Shown: positions 44,648-53,925, counted from the stretch's first letter. The stretch is 64,000 bases of DNA from JANQRZ01 sp965214485 (GCA_965214485.1 CBDCBW010000009.1:558001-622000); one strand, 5' to 3'. A program made the numbers and translations. Notes: a model not told the origin generated them from the letters alone.

Positions 44648-46414
44648 TCACTCTGCCTGCGCCACGTCGGCGGGCTGCCCGGCCTCGCCGTCGCCGCTGC
44701 GGAGGACTTTGGCCGAGGCGCGGCGGACGTTGCGGGTCGCGCTCGGCGGGCGCGGGGTGCCGAGGGTTCCGGCCTCGGTCGCGTGCGCCACGGAGGCACC
44801 GATGAACGCGACGAAGAGCGGGTGCGGGCGCTGCACGGTGGTCTTGTACTCGGGGTGGAACTGCACGCCGACGAACCACGGGTGCGCCCCGTCCCGGGGG
44901 AGCTCGATGATCTCGACGAGGTCGCGCTCGGGGTTGACGCCGGTGAAGGCCATGCCGTGCTCCTTCAGCTTGTAGCGGAGGTGGTTGTTGACCTCGTAGC
45001 GGTGGCGGTGGCGCTCGCAGACGGTCTCCTCGCCGTAGATGGCGCGCGCGCGCGAGCCCTCGGCGAGGCGGCAGGCGTACTCGCCGAGGCGCATCGTCCC
45101 GCCCTTCTCGGTGACGCCCTTCTGCTCGGCCATCAGGTCGATGACCGGCTTCGCCGAGCCCGGGGCGAACTCGGTCGAGTGGGCGTCGGCCCACCCGCAG
45201 ACGTGGCGGGCGAACTCGATCACCGCGCACTGCATCCCGAGGCAGATGCCGAGGAACGGGACGCCGCGCTCGCGCGCGAAGCGGGCCGCCTCGATCTTGC
45301 CCTCGATCCCGCGCTCGCCGAAGCCCGGCGCGACGAGCACGCCCGAGACGCCCTCCAGGAGCTCGGCCACGCGCTGGGCCGTGACCGCCTCCGAGTGCAC
45401 CGGGACGACCTCGACCTGCACGCCGTGCGCCGCGCCGGCGATGATGAAGCTCTCCGAGATCGACTTGTAGGCGTCCTGGTGCTCGACGTACTTCCCGACG
45501 AGCGCGACGCGGACCTTGCCCGTCGGGTGCTTGAGGCGCTGCAAGAACGCGATCCACCGGCCCAGCTCGACCTCGCCGAGCGCCTCGCCTTGCGCCTCCG
45601 CCTCTTCGGCGAGGCGGAGCTTCTCGATCACCACCGCGTCGATCCCCTGCTCGCGCAGCAGGAGGGGGACCTCGTAGATGCTCTCGGCGTCGCGCATCTG
45701 CACCACCGCCCGCCGCTCGACGTTGCAGAACCCCGCGATCTTGCGGCGGATGTCGTCGTCGAGCGGGTGCTCGGTGCGGCAGACGAGCGCGTCGGGCTGC
45801 AGGCCGTAGCTCTGGAGCGTCTTGACCGAGTGCTGGGTCGGCTTCGTCTTGAGCTCGCCGGCGGCGGCGAGGTACGGGACGAGCGTCAGGTGGACGAGGC
45901 AGACGTTCGAGCGCCCCTCCTCGAGCGCGAACTGCCGGATCGCCTCGAGGTACGGCAGGCTCTCGATGTCGCCCGCGGTGCCGCCGACCTCGGTGATGAC
46001 CACGTCGTACTCGCCGGTCTCGCCGAGCTTGCGCATCCAGCCCTTGATCTCGTCGATGACGTGGGGGACGACCTGGACCGTCTTGCCGAGGTACGCCCCG
46101 GCGCGCTCCTTCTCGATGACCCCGGAGTAGACCCTCCCGGTGGTGACGTTGTTGGCCTGGCTCATCGGGACGCCGAGGAAGCGCTCGTAGTGCCCGAGGT
46201 CGAGGTCGGTCTCGGCCCCGTCGTCGGTGACGAAGACCTCGCCGTGCTCGTAGGGGTTCATCGTCCCGGCATCGACGTTGATGTAGGGGTCGAACTTCTG
46301 GATCGTGACGCTCAGGCCGCGGGCTTCGAGGAGGCGGCCGAGCGAGGCCGAGAAGATGCCCTTGCCGAGGGAGCTCGTCACGCCGCCGGTGACGAAGAGG
46401 TACTTGGTCTGCAC
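44648..46414 (-). CDS. pyrG: CTP synthase
   Basis: 588-residue enzyme that aminates UTP to CTP with glutamine. The N-terminal amidoligase domain starts KYLFVTGGVTSSLGKGI, with FDPYINVDAGTMNPYEHGEVFV and the CTP/UTP site KTKPTQHSVKTL. The C-terminal class I glutamine amidotransferase has Cys in FLGICLGMQC and His/Glu in GVQFHPEYKTT. About 35 extra residues follow the usual end (TLGTPRPPSATRNVRRASAKV...), longer than the E. coli enzyme at 545. The gene lies between a hypothetical gene and a Uma2 gene on the same strand. Confidence 0.95.
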   Translation of the reverse strand: MQTKYLFVTGGVTSSLGKGIFSASLGRLLEARGLSVTIQKFDPYINVDAGTMNPYEHGEVFVTDDGAETDLDLGHYERFLGVPMSQANNVTTGRVYSGVIEKERAGAYLGKTVQVVPHVIDEIKGWMRKLGETGEYDVVITEVGGTAGDIESLPYLEAIRQFALEEGRSNVCLVHLTLVPYLAAAGELKTKPTQHSVKTLQSYGLQPDALVCRTEHPLDDDIRRKIAGFCNVERRAVVQMRDAESIYEVPLLLREQGIDAVVIEKLRLAEEAEAQGEALGEVELGRWIAFLQRLKHPTGKVRVALVGKYVEHQDAYKSISESFIIAGAAHGVQVEVVPVHSEAVTAQRVAELLEGVSGVLVAPGFGERGIEGKIEAARFARERGVPFLGICLGMQCAVIEFARHVCGWADAHSTEFAPGSAKPVIDLMAEQKGVTEKGGTMRLGEYACRLAEGSRARAIYGEETVCERHRHRYEVNNHLRYKLKEHGMAFTGVNPERDLVEIIELPRDGAHPWFVGVQFHPEYKTTVQRPHPLFVAFIGASVAHATEAGTLGTPRPPSATRNVRRASAKVLRSGDGEAGQPADVAQAE

Positions 46415-46492
46415 GGGAGCCGGAGGTTGGGTGCGCGGGGTCGCGCTAAGGTACTGACCCGGCCCGCCTCCGCAGAAGAATTCCGCCCCGGC

Positions 46493-47062
46493 CTAGACGC
46501 CGAATACGTCCGAGACGGCGAGCGCTCCGGCTTCGGGCAGCGACGCGAGGGGCAGCGCCTCACCCGGCCCGGCCACCCTCGCCTCGGCATAGCCCACCGC
46601 GCCGGGACGGCGGTAGACCTCTACCTTCTGGGCTTGCAGGTCCACGATCCAGACCTCGGGGATGCCGCCGGCGGCGTAGCGCGGGGCCTTCACCGCCCGG
46701 TCCGTCGCCAGCGTCGTGTCCGCCACCTCGACGACGAGGAGCGCGTCGGCGGCCTCGGGCATCCGAATCTCGCCCATCGGTCGGAGCAGCGCGAGGTCCG
46801 GCTCCGGCTCCTGCCTCGGCCCGAGCCGGATCGGGTTCTGCACGCTGACGACGAACGCCCCGTCGAGCTCGAGCCGGAGTCGGGTGAACAGATCGTTGAG
46901 ACGATTGACGCAGGCGATGTGGGCGGCTCCGACAGGGGACATGGTGGTGATGATTCCGTCGATGAGTTCGACGCGGCTGTCCTCGCAGAGGATGCCAGCC
47001 TCGGCGAGGGCGTGGTACTCGTCCACGGTGAACGTGTGCGGCTCCAGGAGGGTGGCAGGCAT
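46493..47062 (-). CDS. Uma2 family endonuclease-fold protein (2)
   Basis: 189 residues from ATG 47062 (MPATLLEPHTFTVDEYHAL); an ATG at 47095 is also in frame. Family core: RVELIDGIITTMSPVGAAH, EPEPDLALLRP, LLVVEVADTTLATD and AAGGIPEVWIVDLQ. It is divergent from recJ. Another Uma2 gene lies at 39980. Function of the family is not established. Confidence 0.8.
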   Translation of the reverse strand: MPATLLEPHTFTVDEYHALAEAGILCEDSRVELIDGIITTMSPVGAAHIACVNRLNDLFTRLRLELDGAFVVSVQNPIRLGPRQEPEPDLALLRPMGEIRMPEAADALLVVEVADTTLATDRAVKAPRYAAGGIPEVWIVDLQAQKVEVYRRPGAVGYAEARVAGPGEALPLASLPEAGALAVSDVFGV

Positions 47063-47119
47063 CGGGCGTGGGGGTGGGAGACGACGGGGTGCCATGATAC
47101 GCGTCCGGGAGAGCGTCGT

Positions 47120-47155
47120 TCTACGCGCCGCCGGGCGAGCTACGCGCCGCCGGGC
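47120..47155. repeat. 17-bp tandem duplication upstream of recJ
   Basis: CTACGCGCCGCCGGGCG occurs at 47120-47136 and 47139-47155 (period 19 bp). A TATATT at 47167-47172 follows, so the repeat lies in the recJ promoter region. Confidence 0.85.
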
Positions 47156-47226
47156 GGGGGGCAGGTTATATTCCACCGCGTGCCGCGTCTACACACGCAC
47201 CGTCCCCCGAGGAAACCCGAGTTGCC

Positions 47227-48966
47227 GTGACCTACCGCTGGACCCTGCGCCCCGTCGAGAACGAAGCCGCCGTCGGGGAGATCGCCCGGCGGCTCAACGA
47301 CCTCCCCGACGCCCTCGCGCGCGCCCTCCTCCTCCGCGGCGTCGACTCGTTCGACGCCGCGCGGCGCTTCTTCCGCCCGACGCTCGACGGGGTCCACGAC
47401 CCGTTCCTGATGCGCGACATGGACGCCGCCGCCGACCGCCTCGCCGAGGCCGTGGCGCGGAAGCAGCGCGTGATGGTCTACGGCGACTACGACGTGGACG
47501 GCACCACCTCGGCGGCGATGCTGACGCTGTTCCTGCGCGAGCTCGGCGTCGAGGCGACGTACTTCGTCCCGAACCGCTTCAAGCACGGCTACGGGCTGTG
47601 CAACGCCGGGCTCGACGAAGCCCTCGAGCGCGGCGCGAGCCTCGTCGTCGCGGTGGACTGCGGGATCACGGCGCACGCCGAGGCGGCCTACGCCCGCACG
47701 CTCGGCCTCGACCTCGTCATCTGCGACCACCACACCGCGCTCGACACCGTCCCCGACGCGGTGGCGGTCCTCGACCCGAAGCGGCCCGACTGCGCGTACC
47801 CGTTCACCGGGCTCTCGGGCTGCGGCGTGGGCTACAAGCTGATGCAGGCGACGCTCGAGCGCCTCGGGCTCCCGGCGGAGCGCGCCCACCCGTACCTCGA
47901 CCTGCTCGCGGTCTCGATCGCCGCCGACATCGTGCCTATCGTCGGCGAGAACCGGATCTTGATGCACGCCGGACTGGCGCGCCTCGCCACCGCGCCGCGA
48001 CTGGGGCTCCTCGCGCTGGCCGAGGCGACGGGCGTGGACCTCGCCGCGTGCTCGACCTCCCACGTCGTCTTCGCCCTGGGCCCGCGCATCAACGCCGCCG
48101 GACGGCTCGGCGACGCGGGCCGCGCCGTGGACCTGATGATGGCCGACGACCCCGCGCTCGCCCGCCGCCTCGCCGGCGACCTCGACCTCCTCAACCGGCA
48201 GCGCCAGGAGCTCGACCGCAACACGCTCGCCGAGGCCGTTGCCGAGGCCGAGGCGCACGTCGAGGCGCACGACCCGTTCGCGCTCGTGCTGCACGGGCCG
48301 CGGTGGCACAGCGGCGTCATCGGGATCGTCGCCAGCCGGATCGTCGAGCGCTTCCACCGGCCGGCCGTCCTGCTCACCGGCGAGGGCGACGTGGCGCGCG
48401 GCTCGGCGCGCTCGGTCGAGGGCGTCTCGATCTACGACGCGCTGGCGCAGTGCCAGGACCTGCTGATCGGCTTCGGCGGGCACCACGCCGCGGCGGGGGT
48501 CTCGCTGCCGGCCGAGAACCTCCCGGCGTTCCGCGAGGCCCTCGGCGCAGCCGTCGGCGCGCGCCTCTCGCCGGAGCAGCGCGAGCCCGAGATCGCGCTC
48601 GACGCGGCGCTCGACCTCGCGGAGATCACCGGCGGCGTCGGCGGGCGCTTCTGGCAGGTACTCCGGCAGTTTGGCCCGTTCGGCCCCGAGAACCCGAAGC
48701 CGGTCTTCTGGGGCCGCGACCTCCGCGTGGTCGGCGAGCCGAAGGCCGTCGGCAAGGACCAGAGCCACCTCCGGCTCCGCGTCGCGCAGAACGGCGGCGG
48801 CCCCTACACGGTGATCGGGTTCGGCCTCGCCGAACGACTCGGCGTGGTGAAGGAGAGCGCGCGCACAGGCCGGCCGCTGGAGCTGGCCTTCAACGTCGAG
48901 GAGAACACGTGGAACGGGCGGACCGAGCTCCAACTCAAGGCGAAGGACGTGCGCCCGGCAAGCTGA
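47227..48966 (+). CDS. recJ: Single-stranded-DNA-specific exonuclease RecJ
   Basis: 579-residue 5'-3' exonuclease of the DHH family used in recombination and mismatch repair. Start GTG 47227. Metal-binding motifs: YGDYDVDGTTSAAM (I), VVAVDCGITAH (II), CDHHTALD (III, DHH), FALGPRINAAGRLGDA (DHHA linker region) and LIGFGGHHAAAG (GGHxxAAG). The C-terminal OB-fold region ends with KAKDVRP. Length is normal. Confidence 0.95.
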   Translation: MTYRWTLRPVENEAAVGEIARRLNDLPDALARALLLRGVDSFDAARRFFRPTLDGVHDPFLMRDMDAAADRLAEAVARKQRVMVYGDYDVDGTTSAAMLTLFLRELGVEATYFVPNRFKHGYGLCNAGLDEALERGASLVVAVDCGITAHAEAAYARTLGLDLVICDHHTALDTVPDAVAVLDPKRPDCAYPFTGLSGCGVGYKLMQATLERLGLPAERAHPYLDLLAVSIAADIVPIVGENRILMHAGLARLATAPRLGLLALAEATGVDLAACSTSHVVFALGPRINAAGRLGDAGRAVDLMMADDPALARRLAGDLDLLNRQRQELDRNTLAEAVAEAEAHVEAHDPFALVLHGPRWHSGVIGIVASRIVERFHRPAVLLTGEGDVARGSARSVEGVSIYDALAQCQDLLIGFGGHHAAAGVSLPAENLPAFREALGAAVGARLSPEQREPEIALDAALDLAEITGGVGGRFWQVLRQFGPFGPENPKPVFWGRDLRVVGEPKAVGKDQSHLRLRVAQNGGGPYTVIGFGLAERLGVVKESARTGRPLELAFNVEENTWNGRTELQLKAKDVRPAS

Positions 48967-48990
48967 ATCGGCCCGGCGATGAGTGGGGTC

Positions 48991-49016
48991 GCCCGGCGAT
49001 GAATCACCGGGCTTAC
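48991..49016 (+). repeat. REP flanking the RAYT gene, left
   Basis: 26-bp sequence beginning GCCCGGCGATGAATCACC, with a partial copy GCCCGGCGATGA at 48971 just after recJ. It is the inverted copy (25 of 26 bp) of 49529-49554 on the other side of the transposase gene. Confidence 0.8.
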
Positions 49017-49047
49017 TTTCGGCGGAAGGACGCTGAAGCGCCCTCGC

Positions 49048-49497
49048 TTGTCTCCTCAAACGTTCTGCTTTTCCGTGCCTTACCGGCGTCTCTTTTGCCC
49101 CCTCGTTTGGACGACTCGGGACCGGGAGCCACTCACCGAGCCGGCGTGGGAGGCGCGACTGCATGGGTACCTCTGGAAGAAGGCAGATGCACTCGGATGC
49201 ATCCCGCACGCCGTGAGTGGCATCGAGGACCACGTTCGCGTCGCGCTCTCGATTCCACCCAAGCGGGCCGTCGCGGAGATGGTCGGCCAACTCAAGGGGG
49301 GTAGCTCGCACTTCGTCCCCCACGAGATCGCGCCGGAGGTGGGCTTCGCGTGGCAGCGCGAGTACGGCGCGCTCAGCTTCTCCGAGCGAGGGCTTCCGAA
49401 GGTCGTCGCATACATCCGCAATCAGCGGCAGCATCATGCTGCGGACACCCTCTGGCCGGGGCTTCTATCCCCGGCTAGAAAACCCCAGGGCGCTTGA
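49048..49497 (+). CDS. REP-associated tyrosine transposase (RAYT)/IS200-like, degenerate HUH
   Basis: 149 residues, start TTG 49048. Y1-transposase features: LVWTTRDREPL at the N-terminus, AVSGIEDHVRVALSIPPKRAVAEMVGQLKGGSSHFV in the middle (shown in parts), FAWQREYGALSFSER, and the catalytic-tyrosine helix VVAYIRNQRQHH. The HUH metal motif is expected to read His-hydrophobic-His; here it reads HVR, so the second His is lost and the enzyme is probably inactive. It is flanked by inverted REP copies at 48991 and 49529, the usual RAYT arrangement. GC content is lower than in the surroundings. Confidence 0.8.
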   Translation: MSPQTFCFSVPYRRLFCPLVWTTRDREPLTEPAWEARLHGYLWKKADALGCIPHAVSGIEDHVRVALSIPPKRAVAEMVGQLKGGSSHFVPHEIAPEVGFAWQREYGALSFSERGLPKVVAYIRNQRQHHAADTLWPGLLSPARKPQGA

Positions 49498-49504
49498 GCG
49501 TCCT

Positions 49505-49554
49505 TCCCTCTGTAAGCCCGGTCCCTCTGTAAGCCCGGTGATTCATCGCCCGGC
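49505..49554 (-). repeat. REP flanking the RAYT gene, right, with 17-bp tandem duplication
   Basis: TCCCTCTGTAAGCCCGG is tandemly duplicated at 49505-49521 and 49522-49538; the inverted REP GTAAGCCCGGTGATTCATCG continues to 49554. Confidence 0.8.
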
Positions 49555-49581
49555 GATGAACCACCGGACGACGGGCGACCC

Positions 49582-50808
49582 ATGAAACACTTCCTCTCGG
49601 TCACCGAAGCCCGCCGCCTCGTCCTCGGGGCCGTGCCCGGGCCGGCGGCGGTGGAGCGCGTCCCGCTCGCCGAGGCGCTCGGCCGGACCCTCGCCGAGGC
49701 CGTCACGAGCCGCGACCGCGTCCCCCCGTTCGACAACGCGGCGATGGACGGGTTCGCCGTCCGCACCGAGGACTTCGCCGGCGGCACCGCGACGCTGGAG
49801 GTCCGCGGCGAGGTCGCGGCGGGCGGGGTCCCGGCCGAGGCCGTGCGGCAGGGCACCTGCCTCCGCATCATGACCGGCGCGCCGGTCCCGGACGGGGCCG
49901 ACGCCGTCGCCCCGGTCGAGTGGACCGAGAGCGAGGCGGGCCGCGTCCGCATCAACCGAGCGCCGACGCCGGGGCAGCACGTCCGCCGCGCCGGCGAGGA
50001 CGTGCAGCCGGGCGACACGATGGTCGAGGCCGGGGCCGTCGTCACGCCGCCCGTCGTGGGCATGGCCGCGGCGCTCGGGTACCCCGCGCTCGGCGTCCGC
50101 GCACGGCCCCGCGTGGCGGTCGTGGCGACGGGCGACGAGCTCGTCGCGGCCGGAGCCACGCCGGGGCCGGGGCACCTCCGCGACTCGAACGGCCCGGCCC
50201 TCGCCGCGCAGGTCGTCAGCGCCGGCGGCGCGGCGCTCGGCCCCCTCCACGCCCGCGACGACGCCGACGACGCCCGCGCCGTCCTCGAACCGGCCCTCCG
50301 TGCCGACGTGCTCCTCGTCTCCGGCGGCGTCTCGGTGGGCGACTACGACCTCGTCAAAGAGGTGCTCGACGGGCTCGGGGTGGCGTGGCACTTCTGGAAG
50401 GTCCGGCAGCGGCCCGGCAAGCCGCTCGCCTTCGGCACGCGTGCCTCCGGGACGACGGGCCGCACCCTCGTCTTCGGGCTGCCGGGCAACCCGGTCTCCT
50501 CGGCGGTGTGCTTCGAGGTCTACGTCCGCCCGGCGCTCGCCGCGCTCCTCGGCCGGCGGGAGGTGCTTCGGCGGCGCGTCCCCGCCGTGCTCGCCGAGGC
50601 CGTGCCCAAAGCCGCCGGGCTGCACCACATCGTCCGAGGCGTCTTCGAGCACGGCAGCGGCGGCGTGCTCCGCGTGCGGCCCACCGGCGCGCAGGGCTCG
50701 GGGCTCTACTCGTCGGTTCTCCGCGCCGACGGGCTGATCCACCTGCCCGAGGCTCTCGCCGATCCCGAGGCCGGGACGCGGGTCGAGGTGGAACCGCTGG
50801 TGTGGTGA
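49582..50808 (+). CDS. moeA: Molybdopterin molybdotransferase
   Basis: 408-residue enzyme that inserts molybdate into adenylylated molybdopterin. Landmarks: VPPFDNAAMDGFAV near residue 50, RIMTGAPVP, RPRVAVVATGDELV near 175, the MPT-binding DSNGPAL, VSGGVSVGDYDLVKEVL near 250, and PGKPLAFG...VFGLPGNPVSS. The C-terminal domain IV ends with the gene. No other molybdenum cofactor genes are in the window. The start ATG 49582 is 27 bp after a REP. Confidence 0.93.
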   Translation: MKHFLSVTEARRLVLGAVPGPAAVERVPLAEALGRTLAEAVTSRDRVPPFDNAAMDGFAVRTEDFAGGTATLEVRGEVAAGGVPAEAVRQGTCLRIMTGAPVPDGADAVAPVEWTESEAGRVRINRAPTPGQHVRRAGEDVQPGDTMVEAGAVVTPPVVGMAAALGYPALGVRARPRVAVVATGDELVAAGATPGPGHLRDSNGPALAAQVVSAGGAALGPLHARDDADDARAVLEPALRADVLLVSGGVSVGDYDLVKEVLDGLGVAWHFWKVRQRPGKPLAFGTRASGTTGRTLVFGLPGNPVSSAVCFEVYVRPALAALLGRREVLRRRVPAVLAEAVPKAAGLHHIVRGVFEHGSGGVLRVRPTGAQGSGLYSSVLRADGLIHLPEALADPEAGTRVEVEPLVW

Positions 50809-50866
50809 ACTTTTAGGCGTCAGGCTGCTACAAAGGCCGCCGTCACCCCTTCGCCTCCCCTCTCTC

Positions 50867-52912
50867 ATGGCCCTTCAGGACCGCCTCCGCGAGGCCCAGC
50901 ACGGCCACTTCGTCGGTCGAGAAGAGGAGTGTGCGCTCTTCGCCGGGGCGCTGGCCGCCGAGGCGCTGCCGTTCCACGTGCTCTACCTCCACGGGCCGGG
51001 CGGCATCGGGAAGACGGCCCTCCTGCGCGAGTTCCAGCACGCGGCGCGCCGCGCGGAGGTGCCGGCGGTGTACCTCGACGGGCGCAACGTCGAGCCGACG
51101 CCGGAGGCGTTCGCGCAGGCCGCCGAGCACGCAGGCCTGCCGGAGGGGCGGGGCGTGCTGCTCATCGACACCTACGAGACGCTCAGCGACCTCGACGACT
51201 GGCTGCGCGACACCTTCCTGCCCTCGGTCTCCGAGGACCTCCTGGTCGTGCTCTCCGGCCGGTACGCGCCCGGCCCGGTGTGGCGCAGCGACTTGGGCTG
51301 GCGCGAGGTCACGCGCGTCCTGCCGCTGCGCAACCTGACCCCGGCCGAGAGCATGAGGCTCCTCGACGAGGCGGGCGTGCCCGAGGCCGAGTTCGTGGAC
51401 ATCCTCCGCTTCACGCACGGCCACCCACTCGCGCTCGCGCTCGTCGCCGACCGGCGGCGGCAGGACCCGGCGACGCCGTTCGTGCTCGACGACTCGCCCG
51501 ACATGGTCGGGACCCTGCTCGCGCGCTTCATGCAGGAGATCGACGACCTCGCGGAGCGCGACGCCCTCGAAGCCGCCGCCGCCGTCCGCGTCGTCACCGA
51601 GGGCCTTCTCGCCGAGCTCCTCGGGCGCGCCGACGTGCGCGGCACCTTCGCGTGGCTGCGCGGGCTGTCCTTCGTCGAGTCCAGCCCCGAGGGGCTCTTC
51701 CTCCACGACCTCGTCCGCGAGGTCCTCGCCGCCGACCTCCGCTGGCGCCGCCCGGACCGCTTCTCCGAGCTCAACCGCACCGCCCGGGCCTACTACACGC
51801 GCCGCCTGCTCGGCGACGAGCCCGAGACCGTGCAGCAGGCCATCCTGGCGGACTACACGTTCCTGCACCGGCACAACCCGGTCGTGCAGCCGCTCTTCGC
51901 GCAGCTCCGGGGCCGGTGGCGCGAGGCCAAGCTCCAGACGACCGGGCAGCCGCAGGGCGGGGAGTGGGCCGCGCTCCGCGCCCTCGTCGCGCAGCACGAA
52001 GGCGACGCCTCGGCGGAGATCGCCGCGCACTGGTTCGAGCACCAGCCCGGGAACGTCCAGGTGTTCCGCGACGCGGGCGGCGAGCCGGCCGGCCTCCTGC
52101 TCCGCCTCGCGCTCGAGGCGACGACCGAGGCCGAGCGCGCCGCCGACCCCGCGGCGCAGGCGGCGTGGGCCTACCTCGGCGAGCACGCCCCGCTCCGCGG
52201 CGGCGAGCGCGCCACCTTCTTCCGCTTCTGGCTCGACCGCGAGCGCTACCAGGGCGTCTCGGCTGTGCAGAGCCTCATCTTCGTCGCCACCGTCCGCCAC
52301 TACCTCCAGACCGACGCCCTGGCGTTCACCTTCCTCCCCTGCGCCGACCCCGACTTCTGGGCGACGGTCTTCGGCTTCGTCGGGCTGCGGCGCCTGCCCG
52401 AGGCGGACTTCGAGGTGGACGGACGCCCGTTCGGGGTCTACGGCCACGACTGGCGCGCGGTGCCGCCGGCCCGGTGGCTGGGCAGCCTCGCCGAGCAGGG
52501 GCTGCCGGGCGAGGCGGGCGAGACCGTGCCGGAGCCGCCGGACCGCCTCGTCGTGCTCAGCCGACCGGACTTCGCCGAGGCCGTCCACGAGGGCCTCCGG
52601 GCCTACGCCCGCCCCCACGCCCTCGAGGACAACCCGCTCCTGCGCTCGCGCTTGGTCGCCGAGCGCGCCGCCGGGGGCGACCGGGCCGAGGCCCTGCGGG
52701 CGCTCCTCAACGAGGCCGCCGAGGAGCTCAACGCGACGCCGCGCGAGGAGCCGTACTACCTCGCGGTCGATGCCACCTACCTCGACCCGGCCCGCACCCA
52801 GGCCGAGGCCGCCGAGCAGCTCGACATGCCCTTCAGCTCCTACCGGCGCTACCTCAAGCGCGGCGTCGAGCACATCGTCGAGACCCTCTGGCAGCACGAG
52901 GTCGCCGCGTGA
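50867..52912 (+). CDS. STAND NTPase - GNAT-like - HTH fusion protein
   Basis: 681 residues, no signal peptide. An N-terminal NTPase (about 15-330) has Walker A GPGGIGKTALL near 45-55, Walker B VLLIDTYE near 98-105, an Arg sensor region, and HGHPLALALV near 185, as in NB-ARC/MalT-type STAND ATPases. A central part (about 365-545: WAALRALVAQHEG, FFRFWLDRERYQ, VRHYLQTDALAFTF, FGVYGHDWRAVPPARW) resembles a GNAT acetyltransferase fold. The C-terminus (about 640-681: AAEQLDMPFSSYRRYLKRGVEHI) looks like a sigma-4/HTH segment. The protein is probably an ATP-driven signal switch controlling transcription. It lies between moeA (58-bp gap) and the ferritin-like cluster. The GNAT call is moderate. Confidence 0.6.
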   Translation: MALQDRLREAQHGHFVGREEECALFAGALAAEALPFHVLYLHGPGGIGKTALLREFQHAARRAEVPAVYLDGRNVEPTPEAFAQAAEHAGLPEGRGVLLIDTYETLSDLDDWLRDTFLPSVSEDLLVVLSGRYAPGPVWRSDLGWREVTRVLPLRNLTPAESMRLLDEAGVPEAEFVDILRFTHGHPLALALVADRRRQDPATPFVLDDSPDMVGTLLARFMQEIDDLAERDALEAAAAVRVVTEGLLAELLGRADVRGTFAWLRGLSFVESSPEGLFLHDLVREVLAADLRWRRPDRFSELNRTARAYYTRRLLGDEPETVQQAILADYTFLHRHNPVVQPLFAQLRGRWREAKLQTTGQPQGGEWAALRALVAQHEGDASAEIAAHWFEHQPGNVQVFRDAGGEPAGLLLRLALEATTEAERAADPAAQAAWAYLGEHAPLRGGERATFFRFWLDRERYQGVSAVQSLIFVATVRHYLQTDALAFTFLPCADPDFWATVFGFVGLRRLPEADFEVDGRPFGVYGHDWRAVPPARWLGSLAEQGLPGEAGETVPEPPDRLVVLSRPDFAEAVHEGLRAYARPHALEDNPLLRSRLVAERAAGGDRAEALRALLNEAAEELNATPREEPYYLAVDATYLDPARTQAEAAEQLDMPFSSYRRYLKRGVEHIVETLWQHEVAA

Positions 52913-53167
52913 GGCGGCTGTTGCTCCCCGGTGGGTGCCACGCGGAGACTGGGCGTGAGCACAGAGTGGGCAGAATATGGCCCCAAGAAGATCACGGAAA
53001 GGACAGGGCTCGCTGAACAAACGCCCACAGGCCCGGTTAAAGACGCCGCACTAGGGACGAACGCCACCGCGCCTCGTGCTGCTGCTGGGACCGGTATCCC
53101 CTGTTTATCCAGGCACCTTTGCCCGGCAGTGTTTCTCTGTGTTTCATTCACCAAAGCACTCCGGTCC
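52913..53167. other. Spacer before the ferritin-like cluster
   Basis: 255 bp, less GC-rich than its surroundings, with no recognised gene. It presumably contains the promoter for the ferritin-like genes, but no good paired boxes were found. Confidence 0.4.
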
Positions 53168-53872
53168 ATGTCTGAACCCACGTTCTCCCACGACGCGCTG
53201 CGCAGCAACCGGCGCTCCTTCCTCAAAATCGCCGGCGTCGGCGGCGTTGCGCTTGCGGCCTCCGGCTGCGACTCCGACGACCCCGACGACAACGACAACG
53301 CCGTCGTCCTCGACTTCTCGAACGATTTCGGCGTGCTCAACTACGCCTACGCCCTCGAGCAGCTCGAGGCGGCCTTCTACGAGCAGGTCGTCGACAACCT
53401 CTACGACGGGGTCAACGACGACGAGACGCGCATCATGAACGACCTCGCCGCGCACGAGGGCATCCACCGCGACTTCTTCAAGGCCGCCATCACGATGGCC
53501 CCGGGTGGCACGCCCATCCGTGACCTCACACCGAACTTCTCGGGGATCGACTTCGACAGCCGCGCCAGCGTGCTCGCCACGGCGCTGACGTTCGAGGACC
53601 TCGGCGTCGCGGCCTACAACGGGGCCGCACAGTACCTCAGCGAGACCGCCGACGGGACGGACTACCTCGTCCTGGCCGGCAAGATCGTGTCCGTCGAGGC
53701 GCGCCACGCCTCGGTCATCGCCGGGCTGATCACGCCGAACGCCATCGCCGGTGCCAACGTGATCGACGCCATGGGCCTCGACCGGGCGCTCACGCCCGAC
53801 ACCGTGCTCGACATGGCCGGCGACTTCATCGTGGACGACATCCGCGCCGCGAACGTGCCGCAGGCGAGCTAG
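53168..53872 (+). CDS. Exported ferritin-like lipoprotein A1
   Basis: 234-residue protein of the ferritin-like (PF13668) family. The twin-arginine signal NRRSFLKIAGVGGVALAASGC combines a Tat motif and a lipobox, so the protein should be folded before export and then lipidated. Diiron-type ligands are all present: Glu in LEQLEAAFY, ExxH in HEGIHRDF, Glu in TFEDLGVAAY and ExxH in VEARHASVI. Start ATG 53168 (MSEPTFSHD). It is the first gene of pair 1, and its closest relative is A2 at 55323. Function (iron binding, peroxide or radical chemistry, desiccation) unknown. Confidence 0.8.
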   Translation: MSEPTFSHDALRSNRRSFLKIAGVGGVALAASGCDSDDPDDNDNAVVLDFSNDFGVLNYAYALEQLEAAFYEQVVDNLYDGVNDDETRIMNDLAAHEGIHRDFFKAAITMAPGGTPIRDLTPNFSGIDFDSRASVLATALTFEDLGVAAYNGAAQYLSETADGTDYLVLAGKIVSVEARHASVIAGLITPNAIAGANVIDAMGLDRALTPDTVLDMAGDFIVDDIRAANVPQAS

Positions 53873-53925
53873 CCGCTCCCTGCACCGCTGATTCTTTCCG
53901 CGCACCTCCAGACCGACCTACTCCT

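Noticed and set aside
47140..49437. 765-codon open frame on the minus strand
   Set aside because: Antisense to recJ and the RAYT gene; highly repetitive Arg/Glu/Val composition.
50843..53020. 725-codon open frame on the minus strand
   Set aside because: Antisense to the STAND fusion gene, which has Walker motifs; no recognisable domain.
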